IMG/VR virus record: IMGVR_UViG_3300042559_000190
Coordinates: 1-44,304 of that record
DNA length: 44,304 nucleotides
Strand: one strand, 5' to 3'
From: a virus
The notes below the pieces were generated by a model that did no database searches, was not told where the DNA came from, and was given only the letters and a program-made list of their open reading frames with translations. Made by a program: the position numbers and the translations under genes. Positions 1-6,274 of the stretch are shown here, one piece after another; position 1 is the stretch's first letter; each line of letters starts with the position of its first letter.

Positions 1-127
1 TCGCCTCACCAAGCACCATCGGTGAAGTCGGTGGGTATCACGGGTCAGCTCACTGGCTCTCGCGCAGACCTGATGATTCTGGACGACATCGAAGTTCCTG
101 GTAACTCGATGACGGAGATGATGCGCG
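1..127. repeat. Terminal overlap, left copy (assembly closure)
   Basis: These 127 bases are identical to 44178-44304. They lie inside terL and keep the frame across the join. An exact 127-base overlap inside a conserved coding gene is what a k-mer assembler leaves on a circular contig. It is therefore read as circular closure and not as a biological direct terminal repeat. Confidence 0.93.
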
Positions 128-1368
128 AGAAGCTGTTGCAACTGTGTACAGAAGCTGAGTCCATCTTGACCCCCAAGAAAGACTCCCGAATTATGTACCT
201 CGGGACTCCCCAGACCACCTTTACCATCTACCGTAAGCTGGCTGAACGGAACTACCGTCCCTTTGTCTGGCCAGCACGGTACCCCCGTAAAGACAAACTC
301 AGTCAGTACGAAGCCTTGCTTGCTCCTCAGATCCTTGAGGACATCGACCAAGGTGCTGATGAATGGACTGTCACCGACCCAGATCGGTTTGCTAACGATG
401 ACCTCCTGGAGCGGGAAGCTGCCATGGGCCGCAGCAACTTCATGCTGCAGTTCATGCTCGACACCAGTCTGAGTGACGCGGAGAAGTTCCCGCTGAAGTT
501 CTCCGATCTGGTGGTGACTTCGGTGAATCCCACAGATGCTCCCGATGCTGTGGTCTGGTGCAGTGACCCCCGTAACTGCCTGAAGGATCTACCGACTGTT
601 GGTCTTCCCGGTGACTACTTCTATTCTCCCATGGTCCTTCAGGGAGAGTGGGGTCCTTACACCGAAACCATCTGCTCCGTCGACCCCAGCGGTCGTGGCA
701 CCGATGAAACAGCAGCCGTGTATATGAGTCAAAGGAATGGGTTTCTCTACGTTCACGAAGTACGAGCGTATCGCGATGGCTATAGCGACAATACACTTCT
801 TGACATCCTTCGTGGGTGTAAGCGTTTCAATGTTACCAAGCTCCTTGTCGAGACCAACTTCGGAGACGGTATCGTCGCCGAACTCTTCAAGAAGCACCTG
901 CAACAGACCAAGCAAGCCATCGACGTAGAAGAGGTCAGGGCCAACGTCCGCAAAGAAGACCGGATCATTGACGCCCTCGAACCCGTGATGAACCAACACC
1001 GGCTCATCGTGGATCGGGGTGTGGTGGAGTGGGATTACAGCTCCAACAAAGACGCTGCTCCAGAAGAACGTCTGCTGTACATGCTCTTCTACCAGATGTC
1101 TCGCATGTGCCGGGAGAAGGGTGCCGTCAAGCACGACGACCGACTCGACTGTATGGCGCAAGCTGTGAAGTACTTCACCGATGCCATGGGGATCAGCGCC
1201 TATGAAGCCGTCAAAGCCCGACGCCAAGAAGACTGGCAAGACATCCTGGAGACCTGGATGGATGATCCCCAGTCTGCCGCTAACCATATGGTCCTTGGCT
1301 TCGACCTGGACATGCGTCAAAAGGCACGGGGTGGTGGGCGACAGAACGCTGTTCCCACGTGGACCTAG
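1..1368 (+). CDS. terL: Terminase large subunit, C-terminal part (T7 gp19 family)
   Basis: This is the packaging ATPase/nuclease that cuts concatemers and pumps DNA into the prohead. The reading frame is open from base 1 and is the continuation of the gene that starts at 43773. Joined across the circular closure the protein is about 590 residues, close to T7 gp19 (586). Seen here: the Walker B segment LMILDDIE, a YLGTPQTT coupling-type motif, and an RNase H-like nuclease domain with acidic residues in SVDPSGRGTDETAAVY, LLVETNFGDG and KHDDRLDCMAQAV. The GTG at 22 is not a real start; it is only the first start-like codon after the contig cut. Confidence 0.96.
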   Translation, partial: SPHQAPSVKSVGITGQLTGSRADLMILDDIEVPGNSMTEMMREKLLQLCTEAESILTPKKDSRIMYLGTPQTTFTIYRKLAERNYRPFVWPARYPRKDKLSQYEALLAPQILEDIDQGADEWTVTDPDRFANDDLLEREAAMGRSNFMLQFMLDTSLSDAEKFPLKFSDLVVTSVNPTDAPDAVVWCSDPRNCLKDLPTVGLPGDYFYSPMVLQGEWGPYTETICSVDPSGRGTDETAAVYMSQRNGFLYVHEVRAYRDGYSDNTLLDILRGCKRFNVTKLLVETNFGDGIVAELFKKHLQQTKQAIDVEEVRANVRKEDRIIDALEPVMNQHRLIVDRGVVEWDYSSNKDAAPEERLLYMLFYQMSRMCREKGAVKHDDRLDCMAQAVKYFTDAMGISAYEAVKARRQEDWQDILETWMDDPQSAANHMVLGFDLDMRQKARGGGRQNAVPTWT

Positions 1369-1789
1369 CACCCAATTACCTATTCCTTGAGACCCTTTGC
1401 ACTGCAACGGGTTTGCACATGGCGTGTGTATAAGGGGGAGGGGAACCTTAAACCCACCCCAACAGGCGAGGAAGCCGTGCCTAAAGACACTCCTTCCTCG
1501 CTATTCATCCTGTGATGAACGAGTGGGGACACAACGACACACTTCCCACACTAAGGTTCATCCTGTTGATGAATCATCTACTCCACCTCCCAACAGACGC
1601 AAAGGAGCTGGTCTCCTGATGATCCTTGGTGATCATCCTGTAGACCTACTGTCTGTGCGTCTGTGAGAGAAAAGACAAACCACCTTCTCCTAACTGTCTG
1701 GGTCAGTTAGAGCCCAGTCCCTCTTCCCCCTCAGCGAAGCGTGGGGACTGTCGAGGATATGCACTACCACCCCCTACCTCCGTTAAGTG
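1369..1789. other. Non-coding region after terL with an array of hairpins
   Basis: No convincing gene is present in these 420 bases. At least five inverted repeats lie in a row: TTCATC/GATGAA at 1504-1519, the same arms again at 1557-1573, GATGATC/GATCATC at 1618-1637, CTAACTG/CAGTTAG at 1690-1710, and CAGTCCC/GGGACTG at 1715-1750. The word CATCCTGT occurs in three of the hairpin neighbourhoods. In T7-like genomes the region after terL leads to the physical DNA end, so transcription termination, concatemer processing or pausing are possible roles. These roles are inferred from position only. Confidence 0.6.
1417..1440 (+). promoter_or_regulatory. Candidate phage RNA polymerase promoter (weak)
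   Basis: ACATGGCGTGTGTATA is followed by AGGGGGAG. The GTATA then purine-rich G-run resembles the end of T7-family promoters (TATAGGGAGA). The same 16 bases followed by CAGGGGGA recur inside the RNA polymerase gene at 9201-9223. It lies upstream of the first genes after the presumed genome end. Not verified; two 16-base matches can occur by chance in a window this size. Confidence 0.25.
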
Positions 1790-1990
1790 ATGAGTAGAAC
1801 TGTACGTCAACAACCCTTTGGTTACCCTCACCGTTCACCCAAGACCTTTAACGAGCTACGGCAAGTCAAGGTCAGCAACACCTATTACGATACCGAGTAT
1901 TTGGTAAGTACTCGTAAACGTTTTATCCCAACTGCTTGGGATGATCAGGTTATCTCCGCTTACTACGAACAAGACTTCAAACACCACTAA
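1790..1990 (+). CDS. Small hypothetical protein upstream of thyX
   Basis: This encodes about 66 residues starting MSRTVRQQPFGY, rich in Tyr, Arg and His, with no recognised motif, signal peptide or membrane segment. The ATG at 1790 is preferred over the GTG just before it. Its stop codon overlaps the thyX start as TAATG, which argues that it is a translated gene coupled to thyX. Function unknown; it may be an early host-takeover protein by position. Confidence 0.6.
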   Translation: MSRTVRQQPFGYPHRSPKTFNELRQVKVSNTYYDTEYLVSTRKRFIPTAWDDQVISAYYEQDFKHH

Positions 1991-2652
1991 TGCACACTGC
2001 ATCACTCGTTCACATCACTCCCAATGCAGAAGACCTGATTGCCTTTATGGCACGGGTATCGAATCCCTCCAATCAAACTAACACGAAGGGCTTGTCACTT
2101 CATGACTACACTGAGACCAGTGCTAAACTCATTAAATACCTAATCGACCATCACCACTGGTCACCGTTTGAAATGGTGAACCTGTGTGTGGAGATTAATA
2201 CGACACGTTCGATTGCTGCTCAGATCCTGCGGCATCGGAGCTTCTCCTTTCAGGAGTTCAGTCAACGTTATGCCGATGTCACCACCATTGGGACTCCCGT
2301 TATCCCAGCCCTCCGTAAACAAGACCTCAAGAACCGTCAGAACAGTACTGATGACCTGAGTACTGACAAGAAAGAGATCTTCATGCGTCGGATTGGTCAG
2401 TTGTACGCTGAATCAGAAGACCTGTACCGGGAGATGGTGAGTAGTGGGGTGGCTAAAGAGTGTGCTCGGGATGTCTTACCCATGTCGTCACCATCGCGGT
2501 TGTACATGAATGGAACCGTGCGGTCGTGGTTGCATTATTGTGAGCTACGCTGTGCCAATGGGACTCAACGGGAGCACCAAGTCATTGCGTCTCAGGTTAA
2601 AGACATTCTCTATTCGCATATGCCGAACGTGTGTCGTGCAATGTGGAGCTGA
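1990..2652 (+). CDS. thyX: Flavin-dependent thymidylate synthase
   Basis: ThyX makes dTMP from dUMP with methylenetetrahydrofolate and FAD/NADPH. The protein has 220 residues, the usual size. The family signature RHRxxSxxxxSxRY is seen as RHRSFSFQEFSQRYA, and the C-terminal region holds VLPMSSPSRLYMNGTVRSW and the ELRCANGTQREHQ substrate-binding segment. ThyX is found in several cyanophages, where it supplies thymidine for phage DNA. It sits away from the other nucleotide genes, directly after the genome-end region, so it is probably expressed early. The start overlaps the preceding stop. Confidence 0.96.
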   Translation: MHTASLVHITPNAEDLIAFMARVSNPSNQTNTKGLSLHDYTETSAKLIKYLIDHHHWSPFEMVNLCVEINTTRSIAAQILRHRSFSFQEFSQRYADVTTIGTPVIPALRKQDLKNRQNSTDDLSTDKKEIFMRRIGQLYAESEDLYREMVSSGVAKECARDVLPMSSPSRLYMNGTVRSWLHYCELRCANGTQREHQVIASQVKDILYSHMPNVCRAMWS

Positions 2653-2667
2653 GAGACAGCTAGAATC

Positions 2668-2697
2668 GCCTCAGAGGTGGTTGAATACCCCTGAGGC
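2668..2697. terminator. Hairpin between convergent thyX and RHH genes
   Basis: The arms GCCTCAG (2668-2674) and CTGAGGC (2691-2697) pair perfectly, and an inner GGT/ACC extends the stem. It lies between thyX (+) and a minus-strand gene, a place where a bidirectional terminator is expected. There is no clear T-run, so the call is moderate. Confidence 0.5.
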
Positions 2698-2739
2698 TAG
2701 GTTGCCTTGTTGGTGTTAGTAAAGGCTGGTTACAGCTGG

Positions 2740-2988
2740 CTACAGTGATGTCTCGAGGATGTAGGACATGAGGTTACTCAGACTACGTCCTTCCTGGTTG
2801 CTCCGGTCAATTAACGCCTGGTGGGTGGACCAAGAGACGGTGGTGGTCAGTCGAACCGGTTTCCTGGAAGAGATTCGGTAGGATTCCAGCCGTTTTTGGT
2901 CGTTGGGAGGAAGATAAGTCATCAGTTCAATCGCGGTTGAGCTGGTCACGGGGTCGGTTGTTAGCGCAACGCGGCCCCACAACAGCAT
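2740..2988 (-). CDS. Ribbon-helix-helix DNA-binding protein (candidate repressor)
   Basis: The C-terminal half fits the Arc/CopG ribbon-helix-helix fold: a strand KPVRLTTTVSW, a helix STHQALIDRSNQEG, then RSLSNLMSYILE. The RSLSNL turn is typical of small cyanobacterial RHH proteins. Such proteins bind operators as dimers. The start is uncertain: the ATG at 2988 has an AGGTG five bases upstream and gives 82 residues; starts at 3072 or 2922 are also possible. It is the only convincing minus-strand gene in the window and faces the non-coding region to its right, which has inverted repeats. By position it could be a lysogeny or early-gene repressor; that role is inferred. Confidence 0.7.
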   Translation of the reverse strand: MLLWGRVALTTDPVTSSTAIELMTYLPPNDQKRLESYRISSRKPVRLTTTVSWSTHQALIDRSNQEGRSLSNLMSYILETSL

Positions 2989-3391
2989 ATCACCTGCACT
3001 TTTGGTCAGAAATTTCTCAAGCCTTGTATACGGGGGGCCAAGGTCGCCATCCCCCCGGGTGGGTGTCATCAATCGGGTGCATGTTGGGCCGTTAAGTGAG
3101 GCTGAGCCCGCTCTAGACCCGTGATCTGGCGCTGCAGCCTAGGGTTTGCACCAGGTAACGCGCGTGCAGGCACGGTTCAGTCCTGATCAGGCGTGCCATC
3201 GCTTATTGCGATACGTTCTCAATAGTCTGGTGCGATCTGTTTGGCCTCCCTGTTGTGTGAACAGATATGACGCATCTATCCACAACGCTGCAGCATTGCT
3301 GCTAATGTGAGTTCACGAGCCAAGGGAAGCGGGAACACGACCCGCCAAACCCGGCTCTAGACCTACGCCAACCGGCAAAGGGTTGCCAACC

Positions 3392-3407
3392 TATCCGATC
3401 TCGGATA
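3392..3407. promoter_or_regulatory. Inverted repeat, possible operator
   Basis: TATCCGA and TCGGATA are separated by TC, a 7-base-arm inverted repeat. It sits in the intergenic region that the RHH gene faces. Small dimeric repressors bind such sites. A direct link to the RHH protein is a guess. Confidence 0.35.
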
Positions 3408-3567
3408 CGATCCACACAAGCAGCTTCACCGCTGCCATCGCGACCGCCAAGGACGCAGCACCTAGACAATCGAATAAAGCCAGGCAAGTAGCTAAAGGCT
3501 ACCGGCACAAGTGAGTCAACAGCAGAACCGCTGCTATGCATTGTGTACCGGGTAAGGCAATCAGTGA

Positions 3568-3581
3568 ACATGCCTGCATGT
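3568..3581. promoter_or_regulatory. Inverted repeat, possible operator
   Basis: ACATGC and GCATGT are separated by CT. It is a compact perfect inverted repeat in non-coding DNA, upstream of the accessory genes. No binding protein is known. Confidence 0.3.
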
Positions 3582-3617
3582 GGGTTGGAGAGAATCGCCC
3601 ACGATCTACAACCTAAT

Positions 3618-3670
3618 GGGCAGACACTCTAATTAGCGCGACGCTATGGGATCGAATCCCTGTCTGTCCT
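3618..3670 (+). other. tRNA-like relic or tRNA-like structure
   Basis: GGGCAGA (3618-3624) can pair with TCTGTCC (3663-3669) as a 7-bp acceptor-type stem with one G-T pair. Just before the 3' arm is GGG-ATCGAAT-CCC, resembling a T-arm with a TCGA core. The span is only 53 bases, so an anticodon arm is missing or deleted. It may be a degraded tRNA gene or chance. It is not called as a working tRNA. Confidence 0.3.
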
Positions 3671-3671
3671 A

Positions 3672-3692
3672 TTGCCTGACATGTACAGGCAA
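3672..3692. other. Hairpin before the first accessory gene
   Basis: TTGCCTG (3672-3678) and CAGGCAA (3686-3692) pair perfectly around a 7-base loop. The hairpin ends directly at the first RACCTATCCACT element (3691-3702). Possible leader structure or weak terminator. Confidence 0.4.
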
Positions 3693-3702
3693 CCTATCCA
3701 CT
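3691..3702 (+). repeat. RACCTATCCACT element, copy 1
   Basis: This is the first of six exact copies of the 12-mer RACCTATCCACT, all on the + strand. It lies 20 bases before the ATG of the 3723 gene, in its leader. Confidence 0.7.
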
Positions 3703-3722
3703 CAGCGTTTGAACCATTATTC

Positions 3723-3893
3723 ATGGACGCATCTACCCTTTCATCTCAAGTGCTTGCAATGTCTGCTGAAGACATTCTCAATGCATACAAAACTGACTCC
3801 GAGTTTGCAGAGAGCTGCCGATTTCTTTGTCAGGATAACAACAGCACCAAGGCAATGAATCACATTGTTGACTCACTCTGGAACCAACTGTGA
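3723..3893 (+). CDS. Small hypothetical protein, accessory block
   Basis: This encodes 56 residues starting MDASTLSSQVLAMSAEDIL. The sequence is acidic and predicted mainly helical, with no known domain. The ATG at 3723 is chosen because it follows a RACCTATCCACT leader as in the next genes; a TTG start at 3672 would place the start within a hairpin. Function unknown. Confidence 0.5.
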   Translation: MDASTLSSQVLAMSAEDILNAYKTDSEFAESCRFLCQDNNSTKAMNHIVDSLWNQL

Positions 3894-3920
3894 CACATGG
3901 TCTAACCCTGTCTGATTGTT

Positions 3921-3932
3921 GACCTATCCACT
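3921..3932 (+). repeat. RACCTATCCACT element, copy 2
   Basis: Exact copy in the leader of the 3970 gene, followed by AAG and then ATTCACGATTAAAACC and CAAGGACTCA just before the start codon. Confidence 0.75.
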
Positions 3933-3969
3933 AAGCATTCACGATTAAAACCCTCAAGGACTCAACACC

Positions 3970-4713
3970 ATGGCTAAACCCAAGGGCTTCATCATCGACA
4001 AAGGCTTATCACCTATTGACGGCAAACCTTACGTTGCAATCCTTACTGTCAAGTCCACCAATCGCAAGACTGGCAACATGGCGCAAGTGTTTATCATGCG
4101 TGATGACATCAACCCAGTCGAAGCTATTAACACTGGTGAGGATTATTCTATTTGCGGTAACTGTCCACACCGCAAGGACTCTAACGGAAAGCGCAGCTGT
4201 TACGTTAACGTAGGACAAGGTCCTAACAGTGTATGGAAAGCATACAAGCGTGGGTCTTACCAGGAGTTCAGCTATGTTGGCCGCAAAGAACTACCTTCTA
4301 ATGGTACTTTCTATTCCATTATAGAGTCTATGCTTAAAGGCCGTAAGATTCGCTGGGGTGCATACGGCGATCCTGCTATCATCAACCATCAGGTTTTTAA
4401 TCTCTTAAACAGCTACGCAGTATCTCACACAGGCTATACTCATCAGTGGCGGCAAGGATTCGCCCAACCTTTTAAAGGTTCTTTCCAAGCATCTTGCGAT
4501 GGTTTCTCAGACTATCTAGATGCTACCGCACACGGCTGGAAATGTTTCGTAGTTGTTAGCAAGACTGCTACACCAACCTATGCGAAACAATGTCCTGCCA
4601 CTGTTGATAACAGCAAGGCCCAATGCATCACCTGCTCATTGTGTGACGGTGCCAAACGCGATGTATACGTTAACGCCCATGGTAGTGGCGCTAAGTATGT
4701 CGTTGCTGCCTAG
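3970..4713 (+). CDS. Conserved phage protein with Cys-pair clusters (DUF7227-like)
   Basis: The protein has 247 residues. Two cysteine-rich clusters are seen: YSICGNCPHRKDSNGKRSCY at about residues 60-80 and CPATVDNSKAQCITCSLCDG near the C-terminus. Between them are IRWGAYGDPA and QWRQGFAQPFKGSFQASCDG. This layout matches a phage/plasmid family I associate with DUF7227, whose function is unknown; the family name is from memory and should be checked. The CxxC and CxxCxxC spacings could bind zinc or an iron-sulphur cluster. It is by far the longest gene in the accessory block and has the repeat-type leader. Confidence 0.65.
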   Translation: MAKPKGFIIDKGLSPIDGKPYVAILTVKSTNRKTGNMAQVFIMRDDINPVEAINTGEDYSICGNCPHRKDSNGKRSCYVNVGQGPNSVWKAYKRGSYQEFSYVGRKELPSNGTFYSIIESMLKGRKIRWGAYGDPAIINHQVFNLLNSYAVSHTGYTHQWRQGFAQPFKGSFQASCDGFSDYLDATAHGWKCFVVVSKTATPTYAKQCPATVDNSKAQCITCSLCDGAKRDVYVNAHGSGAKYVVAA

Positions 4714-4715
4714 TC

Positions 4716-4727
4716 AACCTATCCACT
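4716..4727 (+). repeat. RACCTATCCACT element, copy 3
   Basis: Exact copy directly after the stop codon of the 3970 gene and in the leader of the 4795 gene. It is followed by AAGGACTCG, then a degenerate TTCATTCACGA repeat and CAAGGACGCA-type sequence before the ATG. Confidence 0.75.
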
Positions 4728-4794
4728 AAGGACTCGCATTCATTCACGAACCTCGTTCACTTCATTCACGATCAAACCAAGGACGCAATTCACC

Positions 4795-5001
4795 ATGATC
4801 AACATCCAAACCGATCTCCTTCCACTGTCTCCTTCTGTTCTCAGCAAGATGTCACGTTCCAACCTAGAACGTATTGCCCAGGAAGGAACAAAGGAGCAGA
4901 AGAATGATCTTATTGACTGGGGTTACTCCGGCCTTCCTGCTTGGTTTTTTGAAGAGCTCTTCTTTCTTGCTACTGGTACTGAATGGGAGCAGGATGCATG
5001 A
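4795..5001 (+). CDS. Small hypothetical protein, accessory block
   Basis: The product has 68 residues: a polar N-terminal half with SKMSRSNLERIAQEGTKEQK and an aromatic C-terminal half (GLPAWFFEELFFL). No known domain was recognised. Its leader carries the shared ATTCACGATCAAACC and AAGGAC elements, and its stop overlaps the next start as ATGA. Function unknown. Confidence 0.6.
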   Translation: MINIQTDLLPLSPSVLSKMSRSNLERIAQEGTKEQKNDLIDWGYSGLPAWFFEELFFLATGTEWEQDA

Positions 5002-5183
5002 CTCACACTGTCACTGTCAAAGCAATTAGCTCAAAGGCTAAAAACAGGCTAGCCAACCTAATGGGCGGCGATCCTGTCTGTGTAGTCGAGCAGAGTTCTA
5101 ACGGGAGGCTATTCCTTGCTTCCAGTAACGGAATGAATTACTTCTGGGTCTCACCTAAGGACTCTGACTGGATCATTATCTGA
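4998..5183 (+). CDS. Small hypothetical protein, ATGA-coupled
   Basis: The product has 61 residues starting MTHTVTVKAISSKAKNRL, with alternating hydrophobic and polar residues suggesting beta strands and ending in WII. The ATG at 4998 is chosen because it overlaps the previous stop as ATGA; an upstream in-frame ATG at 4983 would overlap the previous gene more. Function unknown. Confidence 0.55.
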   Translation: MTHTVTVKAISSKAKNRLANLMGGDPVCVVEQSSNGRLFLASSNGMNYFWVSPKDSDWIII

Positions 5184-5220
5184 TCCCCAATACCTTTCAA
5201 CTACTGACGCAACCACACCC

Positions 5221-5361
5221 ATGAAACCAACAATGGAAGGACTCACCTTGTCCTTGATGTCTACACTCCTCTGTTTTCTCACCTTTCTAGGTGCATTGGG
5301 GGTAGAACAGCCCAGCCACAGCAATGCCACCATTCAGCAGCAGCAAGGACGGATTAAATGA
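5221..5361 (+). CDS. Small membrane protein (46 aa)
   Basis: The product starts MKPTMEGLTLSLMSTLL and has one hydrophobic segment at about residues 8-27 followed by a polar, Gln-rich tail. It has one predicted membrane span or a signal anchor. The start is preceded by CAACCACACCC, like the other accessory genes. The stop overlaps the next start as ATGA. Short membrane proteins of early phage regions often block superinfection or alter host membrane processes; nothing in the sequence fixes a role here. Confidence 0.5.
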   Translation: MKPTMEGLTLSLMSTLLCFLTFLGALGVEQPSHSNATIQQQQGRIK

Positions 5362-5432
5362 TCTCCGCACTCATTCCAGTTCCTGCCATCGTTGCACTTC
5401 TGTTTGCATACTATCAGCTACGCCACTCATGA
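5358..5432 (+). CDS. Membrane micropeptide (24 aa), ATGA-coupled
   Basis: The peptide starts MISALIPVPAIVALLFAYYQ and ends LRHS: one hydrophobic span and a short basic end. It is linked by ATGA overlaps both to the gene before and the gene after, which is the main argument that it is translated. It is too short for most gene callers. Function unknown. Confidence 0.45.
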   Translation: MISALIPVPAIVALLFAYYQLRHS

Positions 5433-5656
5433 GTAAGCAATGCTATCAAGTCACGTTCGGCTTTTATTCAGGACGTGGTGGCGTTAATGTCACTGGTACA
5501 GACTATGTGTACGCATCATCTGCCGAGGTTGCTGTTACTAAAGCTAACGCTATGCGCTCACGTCATGAAAGCGTGCTCAGTGTTGACTACCTGGGCACAC
5601 CTTTGCATGCTGAGGATCTTGACTTGCTGGACTATCAATCCATCGATGTTGTGTAG
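5429..5656 (+). CDS. Small hypothetical protein, ATGA-coupled
   Basis: The product has 75 residues starting MSKQCYQVTFGFYSGRGG and ending in LDYQSIDVV. The strand-rich N-terminus followed by a helix (SSAEVAVTKANAMRSRH) looks like a compact alpha/beta fold. An upstream in-frame ATG at 5324 would overlap two other short genes; the ATGA overlap at 5429 decides the start. It is followed by two hairpins, so it ends the 5221-5656 unit. Confidence 0.55.
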   Translation: MSKQCYQVTFGFYSGRGGVNVTGTDYVYASSAEVAVTKANAMRSRHESVLSVDYLGTPLHAEDLDLLDYQSIDVV

Positions 5657-5670
5657 TTAATCCATCTATG

Positions 5671-5714
5671 GACGCACACTTGCGTGATGCATAGGATCAG
5701 ATCCTTTGTGCGTC
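5671..5714. other. Long hairpin after the 5429 gene
   Basis: GACGCACA (5671-5678) pairs perfectly with TGTGCGTC (5707-5714), and the interior contains a second inverted repeat AGGATC/GATCCT. It lies directly upstream of an intrinsic terminator and may act with it or protect an RNA 3' end. Confidence 0.5.
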
Positions 5715-5718
5715 TCTT

Positions 5719-5748
5719 GCCACTCCTAATTGGGGTGGCTTTTCTCTT
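5719..5748 (+). terminator. Intrinsic terminator
   Basis: GCCACTCC (5719-5726), loop TAATT, GGGGTGGC (5732-5739), then TTTTCTCTT. The GC-rich 8-bp stem (one G-T pair) with a T-run is a textbook intrinsic terminator ending the first accessory gene cluster. Confidence 0.85.
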
Positions 5749-5752
5749 GTCG

Positions 5753-5792
5753 ATTCACGATCACAACGTAAACCCGCAAGGACTCATCAACC
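5753..5792 (+). promoter_or_regulatory. Shared accessory-gene leader
   Basis: ATTCACGATCACAACG, then CGCAAGGACTCATCAACC, lies directly before the ATG at 5793. Nearly the same order is seen before the ATGs at 3970 and 4795 (ATTCACGATYAAA, AAGGACKCA, ACC). The AAGGA core is a good Shine-Dalgarno sequence; the ATTCACGAT part is unexplained. Confidence 0.55.
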
Positions 5793-5855
5793 ATGTGTCG
5801 ATTCAACGTTACCATCCAATCTATTGATGGCAAAGAAGAGCTACTTTCCGAATAA
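5793..5855 (+). CDS. Short leader ORF (20 aa) overlapping the next gene
   Basis: The ATG that follows the shared leader opens MCRFNVTIQSIDGKEELLSE, which stops at 5855, inside the next gene in another frame. It may be a leader peptide that couples translation of the 5827 gene, or a gene start left by a frameshift or deletion. The good ribosome site is in front of this ORF and not in front of 5827. Confidence 0.4.
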   Translation: MCRFNVTIQSIDGKEELLSE

Positions 5856-6141
5856 CTGGCAACAATACAAGGACGCCGACGATTCTGAGTTCATTCCTCA
5901 TACCTTTGAGGAGATTATGTCTTGGAAGGTTGGCGGCTGGGAGTTACCTCACTCGGTTTGTTGTGTGATACGTGTCACCAACACTGAGACCAAAAAGGTC
6001 ACAGAGCACGTCTTTCAAAAGTACCGAGCAGCTCAAGCCAAGGTGAATCAACTCATTGATTTACCCGATGTTGAGTTCATCGTTGCTGACCACGAAGCCA
6101 TTCACCACCTGTACCCTGCAACGCTTGATGCTGATGATTGA
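5827..6141 (+). CDS. Hypothetical protein, accessory block
   Basis: The product has 104 residues starting MAKKSYFPNNWQQYKDADD. It includes IMSWKVGGWELPHSVCCVIRVTN and a charged helical middle, and ends ATLDADD. No known domain was recognised. It starts inside the 20-residue leader ORF and overlaps the next gene by 8 bases. Function unknown. Confidence 0.6.
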   Translation: MAKKSYFPNNWQQYKDADDSEFIPHTFEEIMSWKVGGWELPHSVCCVIRVTNTETKKVTEHVFQKYRAAQAKVNQLIDLPDVEFIVADHEAIHHLYPATLDADD

Positions 6142-6274
6142 ATCCACGTTTGATGTCCGCCTGCAACAACTGATCAAGGAGCTAGAGACGCATCCTCACA
6201 AGGAGGAGATCCTTAACCTAGCCCTCAGCCAGATGGCGGACGATTGTAACGAAGTGCAACTTCACGCACTGTGA
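6134..6274 (+). CDS. Small hypothetical protein
   Basis: The product has 46 residues starting MIESTFDVRLQQLIKELE, predicted entirely helical and acidic. ATG at 6134 overlaps the previous stop by 8 bases; an ATG at 6128 is equally in frame. Longer upstream starts would lie wholly inside the previous gene. Function unknown. Confidence 0.5.
   Translation: MIESTFDVRLQQLIKELETHPHKEEILNLALSQMADDCNEVQLHAL

Larger units (their letters stand above)
2989..3722. other. Non-coding region with inverted repeats
   Basis: No convincing gene is seen; a minus-strand frame at 3302-3571 has no recognisable protein character. The stretch holds inverted repeats at 3392-3407 and 3568-3581, a tRNA-like relic at 3618-3670 and a hairpin at 3672-3692. 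It separates the leftward RHH gene from the rightward accessory genes, so it should contain the divergent promoters. No clear -35/-10 pair could be picked out by eye. Confidence 0.55.

Noticed and set aside
1-127. Biological direct terminal repeat
   Set aside because: The repeat is inside the terL reading frame, is exactly 127 bases (a common k-mer length) and joins into a full-length protein; an assembly overlap is the simpler reading.
589-1407. Minus-strand 272-residue open frame opposite terL
   Set aside because: Antisense shadow of conserved terminase nuclease motifs.
1397-1666. Plus-strand 89-residue frame after terL
   Set aside because: Low-complexity, Pro/Cys/His-rich translation running through several hairpins; no ribosome site and no coupling to neighbours.
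3302-3571. Minus-strand 89-residue frame in the non-coding region
   Set aside because: No domain-like pattern and it covers inverted repeats; more likely non-coding DNA.
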